NCBI RefSeq assembly: GCF_011762045.1
Contig: NZ_JAASQS010000009.1
Coordinates: 62,001 to 126,000, forward strand
Source of the DNA: Rhizomicrobium electricum
GTDB taxonomy: Bacteria; Pseudomonadota; Alphaproteobacteria; Micropepsales; Micropepsaceae
Direction: 5' to 3'
Length of the DNA stretch: 64,000 nt
This document shows positions 54,792 through 63,344 of the stretch, piece by piece; the first letter of the stretch is position 1; every line of letters begins with the position of its first letter. The notes under the pieces are model-generated. The model searched no databases, was not told where the DNA came from, and worked only from the letters and a program-made list of their open reading frames with translations. The translations under genes were made by a program, and so were the position numbers.

Positions 54792-55967
54792 CTACTTCGC
54801 GCCTCCGAACAGCGCTTTGATGCCGGTGAACATGCGCGCGAAGATGTTCTGGCGGCCGACATCCTCGGCGGCATAGAGCGGCACGTTGAGCGTCGGGAAG
54901 TCCGGCGCCGTCACCGTCAGAGTACCGACCTGCTGGCCCTTCTTGATCGGCGCATTGACCGGCGCCGTCGCCTTGATCGCGACCACCATCTTCTGGCGGC
55001 TGTCGACCTGCAACGTCACCGCCAGCGGCTTGCCGGTCGTGACCGGCACGGTCTTCTGCGAGCCGCCCCACACCGGAACGGTGCCGGCGATCTCGTTGGC
55101 TTTGAACAGTTGATAGGAGCGGAATTCGCGGAAGCCCATGCCGAGCACGCGCGCGGCTTCGTCGGCGCGGCGGCGTTCGGCGAACCAGTCGGCGGCTTTG
55201 CCGGTGAGATCGGGATAGCGCAGCCCGTTGATCACCAGGATCAAACGCTGGCCGCCCTGCACCGCCGACACCGTGATGCCGTAGCCGGATTCCTCGAGGT
55301 GGCCGGTCTTGAGGCCGTCCGTACCGGGGAAGCGGTCGAGCACCAGATTGCGATTGTGCTGGGTGATGCCGTTGAAGGTGAACTGGCGGTCGCTGAAGAA
55401 ATGATAGAGGTTGGGATACGAATAGATCAGCTGCCGCGCCAGCTTGGCGAGATCGTAGGCCGACATGCGCTGGCCGGGCGGAACGTCGAGCCCGTCCGGA
55501 TTGACGAAGTGCGAGGCGCCGAGGCCGAGTTCCTTCGCCCGCTTGTTCATGATGTCGACGAAACCTTCCACCGTGCCGCCGAGCGCTTCGGCCACCACGA
55601 TGCAGGCGTCGTTGCCCGATTGGGTGATGATGCCGCGGATCAGGTCTTCCACCGCGACGGTGTCGCCGACCTTAACGAACATGGTCGAGCCCGAGCGCTC
55701 GCGCCAGGCGCGTTCCGAAACCGGGAAGCGGTCGGTCAGCTTCACGCGGCCGTCCTTGATCCGCGAGAACAGGATTTCGACCGTCATCAGCTTCGACATC
55801 GAAGCCGGCGGCATCGGCGAGAAGCCGTCCTTGGCCCACAACACCTGTCCGGTGGCGCCATCCATCAGGATCGCATGCTCCGCGCTGGTGCTCATCACGG
55901 CACTCGCTGGTGCAGCGACGAATCCGAGAACGGCAAGAATGGCGATGAAGATGCGCAAACGCGGCAT
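54792..55967 (-). CDS. D-alanyl-D-alanine carboxypeptidase (PBP5/6 type)
   Basis: A 391-residue low-mass penicillin-binding protein. Signal peptide about 1-24; catalytic S56-M-S-K59 (PASMSKLMT), S117-G-N119 (TQSGND) and K220-T-G222 (GLKTGH), followed by the C-terminal PBP5-type beta domain and a final amphipathic helix (NIFARMFTGIKALFGG) that anchors it to the membrane. It trims pentapeptides in peptidoglycan. A GGGAGAC ribosome-binding site supports ATG 55967. Order rlpA-dac-tmk-holB-tatD is conserved in this class. Confidence 0.95.
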   Translation of the reverse strand: MPRLRIFIAILAVLGFVAAPASAVMSTSAEHAILMDGATGQVLWAKDGFSPMPPASMSKLMTVEILFSRIKDGRVKLTDRFPVSERAWRERSGSTMFVKVGDTVAVEDLIRGIITQSGNDACIVVAEALGGTVEGFVDIMNKRAKELGLGASHFVNPDGLDVPPGQRMSAYDLAKLARQLIYSYPNLYHFFSDRQFTFNGITQHNRNLVLDRFPGTDGLKTGHLEESGYGITVSAVQGGQRLILVINGLRYPDLTGKAADWFAERRRADEAARVLGMGFREFRSYQLFKANEIAGTVPVWGGSQKTVPVTTGKPLAVTLQVDSRQKMVVAIKATAPVNAPIKKGQQVGTLTVTAPDFPTLNVPLYAAEDVGRQNIFARMFTGIKALFGGAK

Positions 55968-55992
55968 GAAGAAGTCTCCCGCAGGAATTAGT

Positions 55993-56937
55993 CTATTGAT
56001 CGACGACGATATGAGCGTCGGCCGCTCCGAGACCCAGCAGCCTCGACAGCGCGGCGTCGGCATCTTCGGTCGTCGCGAATGGTCCCGAACGCACTCTATA
56101 GAGCGTTTGTCCGTTGCGTTGAATGGCGGAGATATTCATCTCGGTGCCCAGACGCGTGGCCAAGCGATAGGCGTTGGTATAGTTCGAGAACGCACCGACC
56201 TGGACATAGAGCCGGGTCACCACCGGCACCGGCATCTTGGTCACCTGCCCGGTCGGCAGCGCGCCGGCATCGGGCGAGCCGATCGTGGTCGTCTGGGTCG
56301 GTTTTGGCAACTGACGCACCGGCTTCTGGGCCGCTTCGCGGGTTCCGGGGATTTCCGGCAGTGCGCTGGTCTCAACCTTTCCGGTATCGACCTTCGGAAC
56401 CGCGTTCTGGACCTCTTCCGGCGTACCGGCGCCGAAGGGCTGCGGCTTGCCGGTCGGCAGATCGGCGCGGGCGACGTACTGCACCCGGACCTTGGCGGTT
56501 CCCTTTTCGTAGAAGCCGAGCAGCTTTGCCGCCCGCTCCGACAGATCGATGATGCGTCCGGCCGCGAACGGCCCGCGGTCGTTGACCCGCACCACCAGCG
56601 ACTGACCGTTTTCGAGGTTGGTGACGCGGACGTTGACCGGCATCGGCAGCGTCTTGTGCGCCGCCGTCAGGTCCTTGGAGGTGAACAGTTCGCCGTCCGC
56701 CGTGAGGTTGCCGTAGAAGCCGGGGCCGTACCACGAGGCGATGCCGGTTTCGTCGTAATCGGGCTGCTCGCGCGGGTAGTACCAGATGCCGCCGATTTGA
56801 TAGGGCTGCCCCACCCGGTAGACGCCCGCGTTGGGCGGAACAGTCACCGATGGCCGCTCGGGGGGAGGCGTCGCACACCCCGCCGCCAGGACGGCAAGCA
56901 ACAGACCGGTACAGGCCTTTCCCGGAAATCCACGCAT
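55993..56937 (-). CDS. rlpA: RlpA family septal lipoprotein with SPOR domain
   Basis: A 314-residue lipoprotein: lipobox LAAGC (C21), double-psi beta-barrel RlpA domain (about 63-155; GIASWYGPGFYG, VRVNDRGPFAAGRIIDLS with the catalytic Asp), a Pro/Thr-rich linker, and a C-terminal SPOR domain (about 243-314; LYVQVGAFSNYTNAYRLATR). SPOR binds naked glycan at the septum; RlpA cleaves such strands as a lytic transglycosylase in Pseudomonas. It lies 25 bases upstream of the carboxypeptidase gene. Confidence 0.93.
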   Translation of the reverse strand: MRGFPGKACTGLLLAVLAAGCATPPPERPSVTVPPNAGVYRVGQPYQIGGIWYYPREQPDYDETGIASWYGPGFYGNLTADGELFTSKDLTAAHKTLPMPVNVRVTNLENGQSLVVRVNDRGPFAAGRIIDLSERAAKLLGFYEKGTAKVRVQYVARADLPTGKPQPFGAGTPEEVQNAVPKVDTGKVETSALPEIPGTREAAQKPVRQLPKPTQTTTIGSPDAGALPTGQVTKMPVPVVTRLYVQVGAFSNYTNAYRLATRLGTEMNISAIQRNGQTLYRVRSGPFATTEDADAALSRLLGLGAADAHIVVDQ

Positions 56938-57094
56938 CGTTGCGGAATCAGCCCCAAAGGATTGACCCGATTGGTAAAGGATGGCGTCCAGATACGAAAG
57001 GACGAATGCGCGTTTCCGGCGACTATGTCAGGAAATTCAGGCTATTGTGTCCGCCTTGCACGGCCGGGCCGGGGCGGCTATCTGGTTCGCTCAC

Positions 57095-57184
57095 GGATGG
57101 GTGGCAGAGTGGTCGATTGCATCGGTCTTGAAAACCGACGGCCCTGAAAGGGGTCCGGGGGTTCGAATCCCTCCCCATCCGCCA
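57095..57184 (+). tRNA. tRNA-Ser (anticodon TGA)
   Basis: A 90-base class II tRNA with the acceptor pair GGATGGG / CCCATCC, discriminator G and encoded CCA (57182-57184). The anticodon loop CTTGAAA (57127-57133) on stem TCGGT/ACCGA gives TGA, reading UCA and related serine codons. A long variable arm (GGCCCTGAAAGGGGTCC region) and the T arm with GTTCGAATC complete the serine-type fold. Confidence 0.95.
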
Positions 57185-57193
57185 GTCGCCCGC

Positions 57194-57952
57194 CTACAGC
57201 GGCACTTTCAAGGCGCCGGTCCATTGGGTAGGCCCCGCGCGGTCCCACGCCCTCAGATCGTTTTCGTACGCGCCGAAGTGCCACTTCAGAACGACCCCGA
57301 TGACGTTGTAGCCGCCGGCTTCCATTTCGCGGGCGTAGTTCACCGTCACGGTTGCCGGCCAGGGCTCATAGGGCAGGATTTCAAAGCTGGCGCCCGGTCG
57401 GGAACTATGGCCGCCGTGCTTCAGCGAGACGTAGTCGTAGTTGGCCGAAATCGCCATGTTGTGGCTGGGATAAACCGCAAGGCCGCCGCCGCCGTAATAG
57501 CCTTCGAAATCGCCGCTGAAGGCGCCGCCTTTGACCCGCAGCGTCAGCGACTTGTTGAAATAGTACTCGCCGAACGCGCCGTAACTCTCGGCGGTGGCAG
57601 CGCCGTTGGTGTGCATGCCCTGGAAGTTCACGGCAGCACTCAGCCGGTGATAGGCGACTGTCGCGCCGAACGTTCCCATGCGGTCGCGCCAGAATACGCT
57701 GCCGGAGATGTCGGCGATGTCGACCGACGTCCCGCTGATGTCGAAATGCTCGTCGCCGCCGCTAAGTTGAATGTTGAGCCCCGGATTGGAAAGCGACACC
57801 AGGAGATCGCCGCGGCCGCTGAAACCGTTGAGATTGCCTGCCGAGAGATGGTCGTATCCGGCCGAGATCTGTTCGCTGGCCTCGGTGGCATTGGCGCTCG
57901 CCATGCAAGCGCTCGCGACTAGCAGCGCGGCGACAACACGAGTGTGCTTCAT
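57194..57952 (-). CDS. Hypothetical outer-membrane beta-barrel-like protein
   Basis: A 252-residue exported protein: signal peptide (VVAALLVASACMASANA) and a mature part of alternating hydrophobic strands rich in Gly, Tyr and Phe (AAVNFQGMHTNG, YYFNKSLTLRVKGG, ISANYDYVSLKHGG), ending in an aromatic-hydrophobic C-terminal strand region. A GGGGGAG ribosome-binding site supports ATG 57952. No specific family recognised. It is convergent with the tRNA gene, nine bases apart. Confidence 0.65.
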   Translation of the reverse strand: MKHTRVVAALLVASACMASANATEASEQISAGYDHLSAGNLNGFSGRGDLLVSLSNPGLNIQLSGGDEHFDISGTSVDIADISGSVFWRDRMGTFGATVAYHRLSAAVNFQGMHTNGAATAESYGAFGEYYFNKSLTLRVKGGAFSGDFEGYYGGGGLAVYPSHNMAISANYDYVSLKHGGHSSRPGASFEILPYEPWPATVTVNYAREMEAGGYNVIGVVLKWHFGAYENDLRAWDRAGPTQWTGALKVPL

Positions 57953-58161
57953 GGACGACTCCCCCAACCGGAAGACATCACGCTACATTATTCCGATTCA
58001 AGGACAAATACGCGCCGCGTAAATTCGCCGGACGCCGCCAACATCGGTTGTGGCGTTCCTGCACCTCTTTCCGGTGTCATTTTGCAAAGTTCCGCTGCGA
58101 AATGGGAACGTACTGACCTTTGGGGAATTGTTAGGCAGAAGAACGTCCAGGAGTATCAAAA

Positions 58162-58581
58162 TTGGACATGTCGCCCGAGACCTACGACGACCCCGACGCG
58201 GGGCGGCTGAGCGGTGCGCGCATTCTTGTGGTGGAAGACGAGTTTGTCATCGCAATGCAGCTTCAGTCGATCTTTGAGGAAGAAGGTGCCCAGGTTCTGG
58301 GTCCCTATCACAACGTGGCGGACGCGCTGGAACATGCGGGCAGCGACGACATTTCCGCCGCTTCGCTGGACGTCAATCTGGGACGGGAGACTGCCGCACC
58401 GGTTGCGAGCGTGCTGGCCGAACGGAATGTTCCGTTCGTGTTCTACAGCGTCCAGACTAATGATCCGGCTATCGCCGACTGGCGGCACGTCACCATGATC
58501 CAGAAACCCGCCGCGCCCTCCGACCTTATTGAAGCGATTGCCACTCTGGTTCAACGCCGCACGACGGAAGTGGCCGAGTAA
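58162..58581 (+). CDS. Single-domain response regulator
   Basis: A 139-residue receiver domain with no output domain. ARILVVEDEFVIAMQLQSIF gives the acidic pocket, the phospho-acceptor lies in AASLDVNLGRE, and the signalling lysine in TMIQKPAAPSDLIEA. AGGAG at 58149-58153 is eight bases before TTG 58162, so TTG is preferred over the ATG at 58168. Related stand-alone receivers in Alphaproteobacteria often work with HWE-type kinases in stress pathways; no kinase is adjacent. Confidence 0.85.
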   Translation: MDMSPETYDDPDAGRLSGARILVVEDEFVIAMQLQSIFEEEGAQVLGPYHNVADALEHAGSDDISAASLDVNLGRETAAPVASVLAERNVPFVFYSVQTNDPAIADWRHVTMIQKPAAPSDLIEAIATLVQRRTTEVAE

Positions 58582-60465
58582 CTAGGCCGCGGTCAGCGCG
58601 CGAACGCGATCGACAACGCCGATCCGTCCGGTTTCCCCCGGAGTTATGAATAGTCCCAGACGTCGCGCCGCAAGCCCAGCCGGCGTGCTGCTGGTCAGGC
58701 GCACCAACGGTATCGACAGGATCGGTCCGGCAAGCAGCGGTATGAACCACCACAGACTGGCGGGCAGCCACAAGTGGATTGCGACCGCGGCCCCGACGCC
58801 GACCAAAGTATGGATTGCGAATGCCCGCGCGATCACTGCGATGTGGAGCTGACGCTCGCCCCGGAACTGCGCGCCCCACCCCTTGGTCTCGCCGAGCATG
58901 ATGCGCACCACAAACGCGCTCTGCGACAGCATCGAGATCGGCGCGAGCAGCGTGGAGAACACCGCTTCGAGCAGAACACTCGCGGTCGCGTTCCAGCCGC
59001 CGCCGTGCGCCGCGCGCGCCGCCGGATCGCGCAGCAATAGCGCGAGCGCGAGGAATTTCGGGCCGTAGAGCAGTACGACCATGGACAGGACCAGCACGGC
59101 GAAGTCGAACGTATGCGAAAGCCCGAACGCCAGCACCGGATAGCGGCCGATATAGATCACCGGCGCGATATGCGGCTGGTTGGCGATTACGAACACCGAC
59201 ACGATCAGCATCGCCAGCCACAGCGGCGAAGAGACATAGCTCATGACGCCGTTGAAAAAATGCCCCCGGCTTTCCGTGCGAAACCCCTGCCCCAGGATCA
59301 GTTGCAGATGCTGAAGGTTGCCCTGACACCAGCGACGGTCACGGATGAGAAAGTCGATCAAGGTCGGCGGAGGCTCTTCGTAGCTGCCTTCGAGATCGGT
59401 GACGAGATGCAGATGCCATCCGGCTCGCCTGAGCAGCGCGGCCTCGACGAAATCGTGACTGAGAATCTCCCCGCCGAGCGGTGCCGGCCCGTGCAGTTCC
59501 GGCAGACCGCAATGATCCATGAACGGCTGAATGCGGATGATCGCGTTATGGCCCCAGTAATTGCCGCCCGGTCCCTGCAGCAGCGACAGCCCGGTGGCAT
59601 AGAGTGGGCCATAGACGCTCGAGGTGAATTGCTGGATGCGTGCGAACAATGAGTCCCGGCCGACCAGTTGCGGTGCCACCTGGATCAGAGCTGTGCGCGG
59701 ATTGACGTCCATCAGGCGCACCAGCGATGCCAGCGTATCGCCCGTCATCAGACTGTCGGCATCGAGCACGACCATGTAGTCGTAGAGCGCACCCCAGTTG
59801 CGGCAGAACTCCGCGATGTTGCCGGCTTTTTTGCCGGTGTTGTCTTCGCGGTGGCGGTAATAGACGTTGGGCCCCTCGCCCGTCTGCAGCGTCTGCCAGC
59901 CCGCCGTCTCCGCCGTGATGCTGGCCTGTTCGTTGGAGTCGCTGAGAATGTAGACGTCGAAGAACTCGCCGAGCCCCTCGGCGCGAACGGACTCGCAAAC
60001 GGTACGAATGCCGGCCACCAGCCGTGCGGTATCCTCATTGCGAACCGGAAACAGAAGCGCCGTTCGCGAGGCCGATGGGCCGGCGTCTTGCGGCCGCTCC
60101 AGCGTGAAGTCGGCAAGGCCGCGCCAACGGGCATAAGCGCCGAGCGCGGCGATCCAGAACGAAGCACTGATCCAGGTAAAGAGGATCGCGACCAGCACCA
60201 GATAGGCGGTCTCGAGCCACGTCAGATCGTCGACGCGCAGGATGTTAAACAAACGGGATATGGCCGCCGCCGTGGTCGCCAGGACCAGGGCGAGAAACAG
60301 CCATCGCAAGGTGGTGAGGCTGGTGGCGTTGCGGATCACGACCGACGCGAGACGCGCGCCTCCCGTCTCGGCATCAGAGGTTCGAGGAAAGCCCGAGCCA
60401 AAGCTTCTAGCGCGCGGCGCGGAGTCCACACTAGGATTTCCTGGATCGGCATCGCGCGCGGACAC
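58582..60465 (-). CDS. mdoH: Glucans biosynthesis glucosyltransferase H
   Basis: A 627-residue polytopic GT2 enzyme of the OpgH/MdoH family. Membrane helices near residues 50-110 flank the cytoplasmic catalytic domain with DNTGKKAGNIAEF, VLDADSLMTGDT, and the QxxRW-type motif RDRRWCQGNLQHL; a block of C-terminal helices follows. It polymerises the beta-glucose backbone of osmoregulated periplasmic glucans from UDP-glucose. Somewhat shorter than E. coli OpgH, mainly at the termini. It ends three bases... directly against the response-regulator stop (58581/58582) and is divergent from mdoG. Confidence 0.93.
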   Translation of the reverse strand: MSARDADPGNPSVDSAPRARSFGSGFPRTSDAETGGARLASVVIRNATSLTTLRWLFLALVLATTAAAISRLFNILRVDDLTWLETAYLVLVAILFTWISASFWIAALGAYARWRGLADFTLERPQDAGPSASRTALLFPVRNEDTARLVAGIRTVCESVRAEGLGEFFDVYILSDSNEQASITAETAGWQTLQTGEGPNVYYRHREDNTGKKAGNIAEFCRNWGALYDYMVVLDADSLMTGDTLASLVRLMDVNPRTALIQVAPQLVGRDSLFARIQQFTSSVYGPLYATGLSLLQGPGGNYWGHNAIIRIQPFMDHCGLPELHGPAPLGGEILSHDFVEAALLRRAGWHLHLVTDLEGSYEEPPPTLIDFLIRDRRWCQGNLQHLQLILGQGFRTESRGHFFNGVMSYVSSPLWLAMLIVSVFVIANQPHIAPVIYIGRYPVLAFGLSHTFDFAVLVLSMVVLLYGPKFLALALLLRDPAARAAHGGGWNATASVLLEAVFSTLLAPISMLSQSAFVVRIMLGETKGWGAQFRGERQLHIAVIARAFAIHTLVGVGAAVAIHLWLPASLWWFIPLLAGPILSIPLVRLTSSTPAGLAARRLGLFITPGETGRIGVVDRVRALTAA

Positions 60466-60827
60466 GGCGGCGGAGCGGTCAATGCCGTCGGGAGTCGTCG
60501 AATCGTATCCGGCGCACGTTTCAAGTCACTCTCCTAGCTTAGCTTCGCTTCGGGCCGAACCCGGTGGGGACGAGCCCGGTCTTCGTGTAGTAAACACCTG
60601 TGCGAAGCCGGTACGCGCAAATGACACAGAATTGTCACCCAGCGCATTTCCTTGTTACGCTGTAACGCGATCGTATGTAGAGGTCCCAGATGGCGACATT
60701 TCGTCCGCAATGAGGAAATTTGCGCGCCATCGAATCCGGCACACAATTGTCCAAATCCTTGGGCTAGGTTTCGGGCAGCCCCTGTTCAGGTGAACCTGTC
60801 GTAATCTTCTTCATAAAGGATGACGCG
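60466..60827. other. 362-base divergent regulatory region between mdoH and mdoG
   Basis: No gene with a credible start is seen. Two small perfect palindromes stand out: TGACA-CAGAAT-TGTCA (60622-60637) and GTTAC-GCT-GTAAC (60654-60666). Both lie near the middle and could bind a regulator of both glucan genes. The mdoG ribosome-binding site AAAGGA is at 60815-60820. Confidence 0.5.
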
Positions 60828-62375
60828 TTGCCGATTTCCCGACGTTCCTTCGTGGCCGGTGCGCTGCCCTGGATGCTCGCGGCACAAGCTGCGGCGCCGA
60901 AACAGAAGGCACCAAGCCTGTCCTTTGGGCCATCGCAACCCTTCAGCTTCGATCGACTGAGCAGTCACGCCAAAAGGCTCGCTGGATCATCATATAAATC
61001 ACCGACGCGTCCGGCGCAGGACATCGTGCAGGCGATTAATTTCGACGTTGCCCAGAAGATTCGCTTCCGTCCCGAGTTCGCGCTCTGGGCGAATGGCCCC
61101 GGTCCCTACCCGGTACGATTCTTCAACTTGCGCGAGACTGTGCGCGAACCCGTTCGCATTAACCTCATCAGCGGCGATAGCGCCCGGCCGATTCTCTACG
61201 ACCCGCGCTACTTCGATTGGGGCAATACCGGTTTTGACAGGAAACTGCCGCGCGATGCCGGATTCTCGGGCTTCCGCGTAATGAACGGCCGCAATGTCGA
61301 GCGCGATTGGCTTGCGTTTCAGGGCGCATCCTATTTCCGCTCGTCCGGCAGCGACGATCAGTACGGCCTTTCGGCGCGCGGCATTGCGGTAAACACCGCA
61401 ACATCCACGCGCGAAGAGTTTCCCATCTTCACGCAGTTCTGGATCGCCGAGGGCGCAGTGCCGGAGTCGCCGGTGACGATCTATGCCCTACTCGAAGGAC
61501 CGTCGATTACCGGTGCATACAAATTCGAGGTGCGGCACGGCAAAGGCGATGTCATGGACGTCCATGCCGAGTTGTTCGCCCGCGCCGACATCGAGCGTCT
61601 CGGAGTCGCGCCGCTCACCAGCATGTTCTGGTACAGCGAAGCCAATCGCAACCAAGCTGGCGATTGGCGCCCGGAGATTCACGACAGCGACGGACTTTGC
61701 ATGTGGCGCGGAAACGGCGAGCGCATCTGGCGGCCGCTGGCGGACCCGCCCGGCGTGCAGGTCAATTCGTATATGGACGTGAATCCGAAAGGGTTCGGTC
61801 TCATGCAGCGAGACCGGGATTTCGAAGACTATCAGGACGACGGCGCGTTCTATAACAAGCGTCCCAGCGTCTGGGTCGAGCCGCGCGGTGCCTGGGGCGA
61901 AGGCGCGGTGCAGCTCGTCGAAATCAACACCGCCGACGAAATCCACGACAATATCGTCGCCTATTGGGTCCCGAAGACGAAGCTCGCCGCCGGCAAATCG
62001 CTGCGCCTCGATTACCGTCTCTATTGGCAGGACCCCGAACCGTTCTTGCCGAAAGGGATTGCGCATGTGGTGGCGACGCGCCGCGGTCGCGCCGGCATCG
62101 CGGGCTCGCAAGGCCTGCCGGGATACAAGTTCGCCATCGATTTCGAAGGCGGCCCTCTCTCGGATATGCCGCAGCGCTACGACTTGAAGCCGATCGTGAC
62201 GCTGTCGCGCGGGCGCGTCACCAGTGCCTATTCGCTCAAGGTCGTTGGGACGCGACGCTGGCGGGCGGTGTTCGACGCGGTCTTCGACGGACGGGATCCG
62301 GTCAATTTGCGGTGCGTGTTGCAGCAGAACGGCAAGCCGCTCACCGAAACCTGGATGTATCAGCTTTTCCCGTAA
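60828..62375 (+). CDS. mdoG: Periplasmic glucan biosynthesis protein (OpgG/OpgD family)
   Basis: A 515-residue periplasmic protein of the MdoG/MdoD family, which acts on the osmoregulated glucan backbone after its synthesis by MdoH. The N-terminus SRRSFVAGALPWMLAAQA has a twin-arginine motif, as in E. coli OpgD rather than the Sec-exported OpgG. Family blocks: RPAQDIVQAINFDVAQKIRF, YFDWGNTGFDRKLP, GFSGFRV, FQGASYFR, RDRDFEDYQDDGAFYNKRPS. TTG start at 60828 sits seven bases after AAAGGA. The ATG at 60820 is in another frame. Confidence 0.9.
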   Translation: MPISRRSFVAGALPWMLAAQAAAPKQKAPSLSFGPSQPFSFDRLSSHAKRLAGSSYKSPTRPAQDIVQAINFDVAQKIRFRPEFALWANGPGPYPVRFFNLRETVREPVRINLISGDSARPILYDPRYFDWGNTGFDRKLPRDAGFSGFRVMNGRNVERDWLAFQGASYFRSSGSDDQYGLSARGIAVNTATSTREEFPIFTQFWIAEGAVPESPVTIYALLEGPSITGAYKFEVRHGKGDVMDVHAELFARADIERLGVAPLTSMFWYSEANRNQAGDWRPEIHDSDGLCMWRGNGERIWRPLADPPGVQVNSYMDVNPKGFGLMQRDRDFEDYQDDGAFYNKRPSVWVEPRGAWGEGAVQLVEINTADEIHDNIVAYWVPKTKLAAGKSLRLDYRLYWQDPEPFLPKGIAHVVATRRGRAGIAGSQGLPGYKFAIDFEGGPLSDMPQRYDLKPIVTLSRGRVTSAYSLKVVGTRRWRAVFDAVFDGRDPVNLRCVLQQNGKPLTETWMYQLFP

Positions 62376-62393
62376 GCGGCGCGATGGGCTCCG

Positions 62394-63251
62394 CTACTTG
62401 ACGTCTTCGTTGCGGACCAGCGTCATTGTGGGGCTGCCGATGTCGCGCGAAGCAATCGCGGGCGCGTTCTGCGGCGTCTCGTACTGCCGGTATTCCGGCA
62501 CTTCGTCGAGGCGCACGAAGCGATAGCCCTCTTCCGTCATCGCGGCGACGATGGTGGCGCTCAGTTCTGCCGACTTCGCATAGAGCGAATGGATCAACAC
62601 GACGCCGCCGTCGGAGCGGCGGATTTCGCGCAAGTAGCCCTTGGCGCAGGTTTGCGCCGTCCATTTGTGTCGCCAGCAATCCCAGTCGGCGGCGCTCATC
62701 ACGTAGCCGTCGCGCATCGAGATCTGTCCGCCGATATCCCAATAGATCGGGCCGACATAGTTGCGCAGCACCGGATCGGAATTGAGGATTTTCGCATGCG
62801 CCGCACGCCAGTAGCCGTAGGGAGCGCGGAAGTAGAACTTGTCGCCCGGTTTCATGAAGGGAGCGATCTGGTCGTGCGTGATGCGGATCTGGTCGATCAG
62901 CCGCTCCGGAACGGCATCGAAAGAACTGCGCAGCATGGGATGCGTTGCGCTGTGATTGGCGAGCAGATGACCTTCGTTCGTGATGCGCGCCAGTGTGGCG
63001 TGATGGGTCTTGGCAGTGCTGCCGACGACGAAGAAGGTCGCGTGCACATTGTTCGCCTTGAGGGCATCAAGCACTTCGGGCGTATGACCGGCAGGACCGT
63101 CGTCGAAGGTCAGCGCGATCGTGTGCGCCTCGCGCAAACCCGAATAGAAGATGCTCGAACTCTTGAACCAAGCAACCTGGTCGTCGCTGGCGAGAGCCGC
63201 GCCGAACGCCATCACAACCGCTACGACGGCACCAACGGTCGACAGCCTCAT
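62394..63251 (-). CDS. Polysaccharide deacetylase (NodB domain)
   Basis: A 285-residue exported protein: signal peptide about 1-22, then a NodB homology domain with D50-D51 (TFDDGPAGHTP), zinc ligands H100 and H104 (NHSATHP), and RAPYGYW. The final part GVVLIHSL supplies the general acid. It should remove N-acetyl or O-acetyl groups from an envelope polysaccharide. Convergent with mdoG; 18 bases separate their stops. A GTG six codons upstream of ATG 63251 is in frame. Confidence 0.9.
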   Translation of the reverse strand: MRLSTVGAVVAVVMAFGAALASDDQVAWFKSSSIFYSGLREAHTIALTFDDGPAGHTPEVLDALKANNVHATFFVVGSTAKTHHATLARITNEGHLLANHSATHPMLRSSFDAVPERLIDQIRITHDQIAPFMKPGDKFYFRAPYGYWRAAHAKILNSDPVLRNYVGPIYWDIGGQISMRDGYVMSAADWDCWRHKWTAQTCAKGYLREIRRSDGGVVLIHSLYAKSAELSATIVAAMTEEGYRFVRLDEVPEYRQYETPQNAPAIASRDIGSPTMTLVRNEDVK

Positions 63252-63344
63252 GGCCCCCGCACACCCCACAATCCAGGCGGAAGTTTACGGGCGGCACAAC
63301 GCCAGAGCAAGGGCCACCCCGGCATGCTTAACGCCGGTCAGGCC

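Noticed and set aside
53166-55991. A 941-codon open frame on the plus strand
   Set aside because: It lies opposite holB, tmk and the D-Ala-D-Ala carboxypeptidase, all of which have full family motifs. The composition is that of an antisense frame in high-GC DNA.
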